A DNA stretch of 55,586 nucleotides from Deltaproteobacteria bacterium (lineage in GTDB: Bacteria; Myxococcota_A; UBA796; GCA-2862545): assembly GCA_006226595.1 (NCBI GenBank), contig SBGP01000094.1, positions 1 through 55,586 of the forward strand, read 5' to 3'. The notes under the pieces are model-generated. The model was not told the DNA's origin. It was given only the letters and a program-made list of their open reading frames with translations, and did no database searches. Position numbers and translations under genes: made by a program. Below are positions 21,629 to 30,900 of this stretch, in pieces (position 1 is the stretch's first letter; the number at the start of each line of letters is the position of its first letter).

Positions 21629-23022
21629 TCCTCGTCTCCCGACTCGGGCGCCGTGTCCTTCTTCGGCTTGCCGACGTTGTCCGCCGCCTGCTGCACCGGC
21701 TCGAGCACCTTGCTGATCATCTCGCCCACGTCGAGCTTCATGTTGACCTGGCGGGTGCCGCCCTCGTCGGTGGTCGTCACCGGCACGTCGATCTTCATGT
21801 CCTCGGGAACGATGCTCTTCACGAAGGCGCCGAACAGGTTCGCGAACAGCTTCGGACCGTGGTCCTTGAGGAACTCGGCGTCGACCTTGACCTCGGTGTC
21901 GTCGTCGCTGACGACGTTGTCGGCCATGTACCCGCTCACGGCGCCGGAGAGGCTGGCGCTGATGTTCTTCTCGAACTCGGTCGGCTCGCGGGGCTCACGC
22001 TTCTGGCGCTCGGCGGCAAGGTCGACGACCGGCTCGGCGGGGGCCGGCGCAGGCGCGGGCGCCGGTGCGGGCTCGGCGGCAGGCGCCGCATCCGTCTGCT
22101 GGCTGATCGCGGACTGGAGCAGGTTGTACACGAGCTCGGGGATCTTGCCCTTGAGGTCGGTGTCGGACACGCCCGAGAAGTCGGGGGTCTCGCCCTGCTG
22201 GTCGTAGCCCATCTCCTTCATCGCCTGCACGACCACGCTGTTCACGAGGTCCTTGGCCTCCTCGGGAGAGAGCTTCTTCTTGTTGTCGTCGGCCATGGGG
22301 GTCTCCAGCTCGGCCCAGTCGGGCTCGAGGTCGGTCAGCAGGGCTTCGAGGTCGTCGGGCCCCGATGCATCGATGAGTAGCACGGGACCGGGTGCAATCT
22401 CGTTGGTCCCGTAGACCAGCCACCGCTCGGTGGGCTGATCGCCGTCGAAGTGGAACTGCACGAGCGCGCGCCCGACGTCGCGTAGGGCCCGCACCTCGCC
22501 GAGGGACGGCGCGAGGCCGTGCTCGAGCACGAGGCCGCGAACGTCCGCGAGGATGCGCGCATAGGGATGGTCCGGCGGAAGCGGCACGGTGAGGGGCTCG
22601 CCCTTGTCCACGCGAAGGCCGCCGACCAGCTCGTCCGCGAGCTGACGCACCTCCTCCCACGGAGAGAACGCGAGCTCCGCGGGCAGGCGCCCGTCGAGGA
22701 AGATCCACGCGTGGCGCTGTGACACGGTCGCGGCGAGCACGCGCCAGCTCGCGCGGTGCTTGCCGACGAGCAGGTAGCGGATCTCGCGCTCGCTGCCGCT
22801 GCCGTCGACGACGGCGGCGCGCACCACCGCACGCCCGCCCAGGGTCTTGCCGGTGGGCTCGGCGGTGAGGAACCAGCCAGCCGCGCTCAGGTCTCGAAAC
22901 AGCCGCCCGAGGGGGCCCTTCCACGCGGACTTCGAGACCAGCTTGCGCGCGGCGACCTCATCCCCAGCCTGAAGAGCCTGGGCGAAGGTCAGGGCCGCGA
23001 CGACGGGGGTCTCCGCACTCAT
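21625..23022 (-). CDS. paralogue of the neighbouring P-loop protein, without the ATPase domain
   Basis: 465 residues; ATG 23022 with GGGAGA, overlapping the ATPase stop (ATGA). Residues 1-110 form an alpha/beta domain (PVVAALTFAQALQAGDEVAA, GWFLTAEP, ASWRVLAATVSQRHAWIFLDGRLP) matching the N-terminus of the next protein. A long Pro/Ala linker (PAPAPAPAPAP) sits near residue 310. The C-terminal ~100 residues (FLKDHGPKLFANLFGAF, VNMKLDVGEMISKVL) match the end of the ATPase. A well-placed internal ATG with GGAG at 22296 could make a second 223-residue product. No signal or TM segment; function unknown. Confidence 0.65.
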   Translation of the reverse strand: MSAETPVVAALTFAQALQAGDEVAARKLVSKSAWKGPLGRLFRDLSAAGWFLTAEPTGKTLGGRAVVRAAVVDGSGSEREIRYLLVGKHRASWRVLAATVSQRHAWIFLDGRLPAELAFSPWEEVRQLADELVGGLRVDKGEPLTVPLPPDHPYARILADVRGLVLEHGLAPSLGEVRALRDVGRALVQFHFDGDQPTERWLVYGTNEIAPGPVLLIDASGPDDLEALLTDLEPDWAELETPMADDNKKKLSPEEAKDLVNSVVVQAMKEMGYDQQGETPDFSGVSDTDLKGKIPELVYNLLQSAISQQTDAAPAAEPAPAPAPAPAPAEPVVDLAAERQKREPREPTEFEKNISASLSGAVSGYMADNVVSDDDTEVKVDAEFLKDHGPKLFANLFGAFVKSIVPEDMKIDVPVTTTDEGGTRQVNMKLDVGEMISKVLEPVQQAADNVGKPKKDTAPESGDED

Positions 23023-24872
23023 GCGTCTCCCTTGTTGAGGAACGATCCGAAGATGCTCGCGAGGTCGAGGTCGAGCTTCAGAGCGCGGCCATCGGCGGCG
23101 GTCACCTCGGTGGGCAGCGCCTCGCCGAGGATGGCACCGAGCACCTCGCCGGCGAGCTCGGGACCATGGGCCTGGATCATCTCCGGCGTGAGGTTCTCGC
23201 CACGAGCCGCCTGCTCGCCGAGCACCTTCTCGACCGCGCCGACGACGCTCTCGCGCAGCGAGTCCGGCATCTTCACGGGCTTCGGTCCGCCGACCTGCTT
23301 GCCGGAGGCATCGACGGTCACCGGCACCGAGGGCGTGGAGGGCTTGCCACCCTTGACCGCATCCTGGACCAGCGCCTGGATGATCTGGGCGAAGGCAGCC
23401 GCGGGCTCCTGAGCCTGGGGCCCGACCTTGGCGACGACCTGCTGCACACCGCGGTCGACGGCGGTGCCGAAGGCGCGCGTGAGCTCCTGGGCGCGCCACT
23501 CGCGCCCGTGCGCCTCGGGCCCGACGATGTCGGCGCCGCGGAGGATGGCCTCGAGCGACAGCACCTTGGAGAGACCGACCTTCACGAGCTCGCCGTCCTG
23601 GCGCTCGAGGATGACCCACTCGGTGCGGCCACGCTCGCCCGGACGACCGAAGTGCAGCCCGACCGCACCGCGGTTGGCGGCTTCGAGCCAGCGGCTGCCG
23701 AGCACGCGCATCTCGACCTGCTCGTCGGCAGCGAGCTCACGCAGCTCGCCGGCGTCGTCGACGGGCGTGCGGTTGAGGATGAGCCCGACCGGCGTCACGC
23801 CATGGGCCTCGAAGCGAGCCCGAAGCGCCTCGAGGCTCGCGCGACGCGTCTTGCCGACCTCGACGATGACCACCATCGCCGCCTCGGCGACCTCGGCGAG
23901 CACGAAGGCGTCGTCGTACTGAACACCCGGCGCGCCGTCGATGATCACGCTGTCGAAGCCCTGGAACGCGCGAAACACGGGTCCCGCGGCCCGGAGGACC
24001 GCGAGCTTGTCCTCGGGGGCACGACCGGCGGTGAACAGCGACACGCCGTCCGCCGAGCTCTCCTGCAGCGCGGCGAGCGGGTCGAGTCCCTCGACGCACT
24101 CGCACAGGCCCGGACCGGGGTCGACCTTCCACCGGCGCCACACACGCGGCATGTGCAGGTCGCCGTCGGCGAGCACCACCCGCTGACCCATGAGCCCGCG
24201 GGCATAGGCGAGGTTCGCGCCGAAGGTGGACTTGCCCTCGCCGGACACGCTCGAGACGAGCACGATGCGCGGGTGTTCCGCGAGGGCGTCACGCAGCCTC
24301 GCGTGCGCCGCGAGCGCGGGATGCGACGCCTCCACGCCACGCAGACTCGGCGCGTGGTCCTCGCTCGATGGAAACGGCGGCACGTGCCCGAGCATCGGCA
24401 GGTCCCAAGCGGCCTTCACGTCCCTCGCCGAGAGCAGGACGTCGCGATGCAGCTCGGCCAGCCAGGCCTCACCCCACGCCTCGGCCTCGTCGCTTCCCGG
24501 CAGGTCCCCGGAGGTGAGCACGGGCGGCGTCAGCCCCGAGAGGAACAGCCCCGCGACCCGGATGTCGCCCTGGGCGCCCGCAACCCGCCAGCCCTCGGGC
24601 TCCTCGACGAGATGCGCCCACACGGCTCCCACGGTCCGCCGACGCTCGGGCCAGTACAGCGTGAGTTGCTGGACCGCGCGCTTCTCGGAGACCTGCGCCG
24701 GGCCGAGCGCACGCAGCTCCCATCGGCCCTGCGCGGCCTGCTTGTACAGGCGACGCGGCGCGTCTCCTGGCTCGTCCCAGCCGATGGACAACGCGCGCGC
24801 GCCGTCTTCGTCCAGGGCACGCGCACAGCGACCGAAGGCCTCGAGGACCTCCGTTGGCGAGCTCGGCTGCAT
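23019..24872 (-). CDS. P-loop ATPase of the CpsD/BY-kinase-ParA type with extra N- and C-terminal domains
   Basis: 617 residues; ATG 24872 with GGGAGGGG. Residues 1-115 are the domain shared with the downstream paralogue. Residues 200-400 form a BY-kinase/ParA-like ATPase: Walker A VSGEGKST (209-216), Walker A' VLADGDLHMPR (233-243), Walker B SVIIDGAPG (308-316), and VIVEVGKTRRASLEALR. The C-terminal Tyr cluster of tyrosine kinases and their membrane partner are missing, so it is probably an ATP-driven scaffold or positioning protein. Residues ~465-617 carry helices and MIQAHGPELAGEVLGAIL, which recur in the paralogue. Starts 43 bases after the giant DUF4157 gene, so co-transcription is likely. 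Confidence 0.72.
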   Translation of the reverse strand: MQPSSPTEVLEAFGRCARALDEDGARALSIGWDEPGDAPRRLYKQAAQGRWELRALGPAQVSEKRAVQQLTLYWPERRRTVGAVWAHLVEEPEGWRVAGAQGDIRVAGLFLSGLTPPVLTSGDLPGSDEAEAWGEAWLAELHRDVLLSARDVKAAWDLPMLGHVPPFPSSEDHAPSLRGVEASHPALAAHARLRDALAEHPRIVLVSSVSGEGKSTFGANLAYARGLMGQRVVLADGDLHMPRVWRRWKVDPGPGLCECVEGLDPLAALQESSADGVSLFTAGRAPEDKLAVLRAAGPVFRAFQGFDSVIIDGAPGVQYDDAFVLAEVAEAAMVVIVEVGKTRRASLEALRARFEAHGVTPVGLILNRTPVDDAGELRELAADEQVEMRVLGSRWLEAANRGAVGLHFGRPGERGRTEWVILERQDGELVKVGLSKVLSLEAILRGADIVGPEAHGREWRAQELTRAFGTAVDRGVQQVVAKVGPQAQEPAAAFAQIIQALVQDAVKGGKPSTPSVPVTVDASGKQVGGPKPVKMPDSLRESVVGAVEKVLGEQAARGENLTPEMIQAHGPELAGEVLGAILGEALPTEVTAADGRALKLDLDLASIFGSFLNKGDA

Positions 24873-24915
24873 TCCCCTCCCAGAAGGGCGAGTCTACCTG
24901 AGGCGCTCGCGCGGT

Positions 24916-27900
24916 CTACCAGCCGGTCGAGTAGGAGATGCCGTTGGCGTGCATCATCTTGCTCGCTGCGGTGTCGTACTTGCCACCGAGCTTGTCCATG
25001 ATGCGGTCAGCACCGCCGTCACAGCCGCGGACCACGTCCTTGAAGTCGCCCACCTTGTTCGAGTGGTCGAGGACCTTCACGATGGCGGACTGGTCGGCGT
25101 CGCCACACCAGCCGCTCATCATCGTGTCGATCATCTCGATCCGGAAGTCGGTCGGCGCGTACTTGTGCTCACCCTTGGCCACGGACTCGCGCATCATGTC
25201 GTCGGCGCCGAACAGGGCGTCGAGGAGACCCGGCTTCTTGCCGCTGAACGCATCCATGATGGGCTGCAGCCAGTCGGGCATGTAGGGACGCAGGATCTCG
25301 GCGGCGGTCTGGAAGGCCAGCACGACCTTGTCGATCTTCTCGACGATGTTGTCCCAGGACAGCTCGCCGGTGAACACCTTCCACACGGCGACGACGATGA
25401 GACCGACCGGACCGAAGGTCAAGAAGGCGGTGACGAGACTGATCACGAGCCCGACGAGCTCGCCGAGGGCGCCGATGCCTTCGGCCATGATCTTGATCTT
25501 GTCGATCGTCTCCATGAGCTCGCCCATGGCGCCGTCCTGGCCACCCCCCTCTTCGCCCTTGTCGACGTCGCTGGAGCTGACGCTCGGACCACCGGCGTTC
25601 TGGGCCGAGCCGCCGTCGCGGTCGCCGCCCATGTTGGGCTCTTCCTCGTGGCGGGCGTCGGTCCGCTGGCTGCCGTTGCCGGTCTCGGCGGGTGCCGCGC
25701 CACCGGTGCTCGCGGTCTGCTCCTCTCGGTCACCGAACACGTAGTTGGTGCCCCAGTTGAAGTCCGCGATGTTCTCGAGGTTCATCTCGAGGCCCGGGAA
25801 GTCGTGGACGAACGGGTCCATGCCCCGGATGGCGGCATCCACGTACGGGATGACGCGCAGGGCCAGGGTCGGGCTGATGTTGAGATCGATACCGAGCTCG
25901 CCCCAGTAGCCGTCGGCGCCGCCGTGCAGAGAGCCGTGCGGGGTGATGGTCAGCGGGACGTCGAGCTCGACCTCACCGCGGATACCCGCACTCGCGCTGG
26001 CCACACCCACCGTGAGACCCATCGCCATGTACGCGGCGACGAGCGCGTCGAAGTTCATGCCCCAGTTCAGCGCCAGCTCGGCGTCGAAGTCCGGGACGTT
26101 CGCTTCCTGAGCCAGCGGGCGCCAGTTCGACACGCCGATGGTCGCCTGCATGTTGAGCGGCAGCATCTCGAGGCCCATGCCACCCTTCGCACCGAAGATC
26201 AGCGCCACGCCGGGGTAGACGATGATCTCGGTCCGCGGGATGAGGTCCATCTCCTTGCGGAACAGCTCCTTGCCGGGAACCAGCTCGGTGTTGACGTTGA
26301 GCGTCGCGTTGATGAGCGGATCCATGTTCTGGTCCATCTCGACGCCGACGGAGCCGCCAATCATCTCGTTGAGCTGGTAGTCCGCGTTGCCAGACACCGC
26401 GAAGCTCCCGTCGCGGTTGTAGGTCGCGGAGACCTCACCCTGCATCGATCGGCCCTTGTCGGGCTCGTCGAACAGCGTGAAGTTGATGGTGCCGTCGCCC
26501 CAGTACTCTTCGGTCCCGCCCTGGTTCGAGTAGTTCACGTTGAACGTACCCGTCATGTTGTTCAGGTCGGGGATGGTGATGCGGCCGCCACCGGAGGCTT
26601 CCTTGAGCTCGTTGTTCTCGACGAGCGCGGAACCGGTGACCTGGTCGATGATGATGGCGCCGTCGAGCAGCTCGAACGGGCGGAGCATCGTCATCGTGCC
26701 TTCGAGGCGCTCGATGTTCTTCTGAACCGCGTCGAAGGAGCCCTGGGCCTCGAGGTAGATGAGCGGGCCATCGGCGTTGCCGATGTTGACCTTGAGGGTG
26801 CCCTCGAGGCGCCGCAGCTCGTTGTTCACGACCTCGCCGCCACCTCCGGAACCCTGGAGGAACTGCAGCGTGACGCCGCCGCCAGCCTCGAAGGTGAGAT
26901 CGCGCGCGAGCTCGACGCGGCCGTTGCCAGAGAACTGGCCGGTCTCGGCGAGGTACTCGCCCTCGGCCTGACCACGAAGGAGCGGGCCCTCGTTGTCGTT
27001 GACGCGGAACGGGACGTTGCCATTGACGCGGGTCAGGCGGTTCTGCTCGACATCCGCGCCCGCGCCCGCACCCGGCTCGAGGAAGAAGGTGTAGTCGCCG
27101 ATCTGCGCGAGCTGCTTGTCACGCGTGACCGTGGCCTCGCCCGCGCCCGTGAACCCGGTGCCGCCTGCGGCGTCGAAGCGTCCGCCGAACTGCACGACCA
27201 GGTACTCGGACCCGTCGCGGAGCGACAGGTTGACGTTGCCACCGATCTCCGTGAGCTCGTTGTTGGTGACGACGACGTTCGCGCCGCTACCCGGGTTGAG
27301 CCACAGCTGCTCATCGCCGAGGGAGGCGAGCTGCTTCGCGTTGATGACCTCGGCGCTGCCCGAGCCGCTGAACGCCTCGGTCTGTACGACGTAGTCGCCG
27401 GTGAGGTTGCCGCGGATGAACTGGAGGCGTCCCTCGTCGAGGCGGACCGGGATGGTGCCGCCGATCTTGGTGACCTCGGAGTTGGCGAGCTCGACCTCGG
27501 CGCCCGCGCCAGGCTCGACGATGAGGGTGTAGTTGCCGACCACACCCGCGACGAACTCGTTCATCAGCACCGCGGAGCCGCGGCCGTTGAAGCCCGCGTC
27601 GCGCTCCCAGGTACCGACGAGGTCGACGGTCGCGAACTCGCCCATCTCGCCTTCGCCGCCGACACGGTCGACGCGGGTGGAGATGGTGCCGCCGATAGCT
27701 TCGAGCTGGTTGTTCTCGACGATGACCTGCGCGCCGGAGCCGACGACCAGGCTGACGTTGTACTCGTCGCCCTCGACCAGCAGCTTCTCGCGCGTGATCT
27801 CGGCGGTGCCGGTGACCGAGATGGTCGACTCGGCCTCACCGCGCGTGTAGGTGCCCTGGGCGGTCGCGAAGAGGAACTCGCTGCGCTCGTCCCAGATGCT

Positions 27901-30900
27901 CGCCATGAGCGTGCCGGTGACTTCCTTGAGCGAGTTGTTCTCGACGGTCGCCGCCGCGCGCGTCCCCTCCTCCAGGTAGAAGGAGTAGGTGTCGTCCCCG
28001 ACCGCGACGTTCTCGGCCACCGCCTCGCGACGGAGGAGCATGGCCTCGCCGGTGCCGTCGAAGCGCTCGCCATCCTTGACGTAGGTGCCGTTGAGCTGGA
28101 TGTCGATCAGCGGCTCGGGGTTGTCGATGCGCAGCGGAATCGTCGCCGTGAAGCTGACGAGGTCCATGGCCGCGATCTCGACGATGGCACCGCCACCCTC
28201 GGCGAGGATGAGCTTGTACGACCCGGAAGACGCCATCTGGCGCTCGTCGGTGACGGTGACGCTTCCCGTGCCCGAGAAGTCGGTCTGGCCGTGGGTGTAC
28301 TTGCCGGTGATGCCGGCGCGCAGGAAGTCGCCCTCGTTGTCGGCCACCGCCACGTCCACGGTGCCGTCGATGTAGTCGAGCTCCGAGTTCGTGATCTGGC
28401 AGGTCGCCGTGGTGCCGGCCAGCATCGTGAAGGTGTAGCCGGTGCTGCCCGCGGTCATCGGGACCGGCGCGAGCACGCTCACCGTGCCGCTGCCGTTGAT
28501 GATCGCCTCGGTGCCCTGCGACGCGTCGTAGGTCGCGCCGAAGTTGCCGGAGATGGTGTCGACGCCGTCCTTGCGGAGCATCAACTTGATGGTGCCGCCG
28601 ATGCTCTCGAGCTCGTCGTTGGTCACCTTGCCCTGACCACCGGAGCCCTCGGCGAGGTACAGCATCCAGCCCTCGCCCATGTCCTTGACGAGGATGTCGT
28701 CGATGACCTGGACCGTGCCTTCCGCGCTGATGCCCTGGCCCGCCTGGTAGTTGGCGTTGAGGTTGATGACGACCTTCTTCTCGCCGCCCTCGTCGAGGGA
28801 GAACAGGAAGGTGCCGCTGGCATCGGTGATCTCGCTCGCCGCCATGTTCGCGGTGAACGTGGTGCCCTCGTCGATGAACGAGTTGAAGCGCTCGCCCTCG
28901 GACCACTCGATACGGGCGATGGTGGAGCCCGTCGCCGTGCCCTCGAAGCCCTGCTGGTCGTCACCGAGCTTGTACTCGCCGGAGAGGTTCGCCTCGGCGA
29001 CCTTCTCGGGACCGCGGTTGAGGAAGCCGCCGATGTTCACGTTGGCGCGCTGCAGCTCGTTCGCCTCGAACTGGACGTCGACGCCGCTGCCCTTCGCGAT
29101 GAACGCGGTGTAGGACTCGAAGCGTCCCGCGCCATCCCCGCTCGGCTCCGGCGGGGTCTGGCCCTGCTCTCCGCCGCTGGCCGCGGTAACGAGCGGCATG
29201 TCGTCGACGACGGTGACCTGGCCACCGCCGGTGAACTCGTCCGCCGGCATGTTCAGGGTGCCGGTGACCTGGCCGTTGGCGACCTCGCCGCCGTTGAGAT
29301 CGACGCGGAAATCGAGGTTCGCCGCGACCTCCTGGACCTCGTTCTCCTCGATGCGACCGGAGACACTGGATCCGGTGACCACGGAGAACTGGTAGCCCTC
29401 GGCGACCTCGGTGTCCTCGGTTCCGGTGCGCGGGTGCGTGAAGTCACGGGCCGTGGACACGACCATCGCGCCGGAGATCTTCGGCTCTTCGGAGATGTTG
29501 AGGTCGAGGTCGCTGACGTTGCCCTCGAGCAGCAGCCCCTGGTCGTCGTCGACCTCGAAGCCGAGGCTTCCGCCGACGCGCTCGAGCGCGCTCTCGGTGA
29601 CCTGGACCTCGACCGTGGAGCCCGCGAGCCCCCGGAAGGTGAAGGTGCCCGCCTCGTTGGTCTTCTCGACCGCCGTCTCGAGCGTCATCGTCGCGAGGAA
29701 GTCGATGTTGCCAGTGGCGACGTCGTAGGCGCCGTTCTGCACGGTGCCACTCAGGAACAGCTCGCCATCGCGGTGGTACTCGGCCGCCGCGCTGAACTCG
29801 AGGCTGGTCAGCCCCTCTTCACCGTTGAACTCGGGGGCGACCTGGCCCTCGGTGATGCGGATCTGGTCGCCGTTCTCGAGCGGGATGATCACGGGCGCCG
29901 TGAGCTGCGCGAGACCGCCGCCGGTGAGCGCGTTGGACTCCCGATCGAAGGAGCCGTTGACCATGCCGTCGAAGGTGATCGGTCCCTGGGTCTTCTCGGA
30001 GTTCACGAGGCCGCTGAACGGCATCTCGCCCGAGAACGTCGTGATCTGGCTCTCGGCGAGACCGATGCGGATGTTGCCGCCCTCGGTCAGCGTGAGCTCA
30101 CCGAAGCTGACCGGGATCGGCCAGTCGGCAACGAGCGCAGCCGTGCCGTCGGCGTTCACCATGCCCGTCTGGAAGTCCAGGCTTCCGCTGATGCTGCCGT
30201 CGACCTGACCGCCGAGCTCGGCGTTCGGGTTGAGGATGGTGAACTCGAGCGCCTCGACCGTGGCCGCCTCGAGCTGACCGGCGGTCATCGTCACCGTGAT
30301 CGTGCCGCCCTGCTTGAAGAAGGCGGTGGTGCTCGACCGATCGGGGAAGCCGTACGGCGCGGTGAGCGTGAACGTCGCGGTGGCGTCGAGCTCCGTGGAG
30401 CCCTCGGGCATCTCGAACGCGAGGCTTCCGTCACCGACGGGGCCCACCGGATCCTGGATGCGGAACGGGATGCCGCCGTCGAGACGCTGCACGCGGTTCT
30501 CGAGCATCGAGCCCGTCGCCGAGGCGTCCTGCTCGACGACGATCTGGGTGCCCTCGGCCGGCCCGAGCGTGATCTGGCGCATGGTGCGCGCGTTGATCGT
30601 GCCGGACAGGGCGGAGTTCTCGAAGGTGTACTGCAGATCCGGCGAGCTGACCTCGAAGGTCGGCTCGTTCTCGTACGGGACCTCGGCGCGGAAGCTGCCG
30701 GTCGCCTGGACGAAGCGGTTCTCTTCGACGGTGATCGCCGCGTCGGCTTCCTTGAGGACGGTCGCGCCCTCGGTCTCGCCGAGCTGGATGCCCGCCTCAC
30801 GAGCCTCCTCGGTCATCGTGATCGAGCCGCTGCCGCTGACCGCGTTCTGCTCGGCGTCGTAGTTGAGGGAGACGGCGCCTTCCCACTCCTCGCCGTAGCG

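Noticed and set aside
23019-24872. Bacterial tyrosine kinase (CpsD/Wzc type)
   Set aside because: Walker motifs match the superfamily, but the C-terminal Tyr cluster and a membrane activator are absent; called a P-loop ATPase only.
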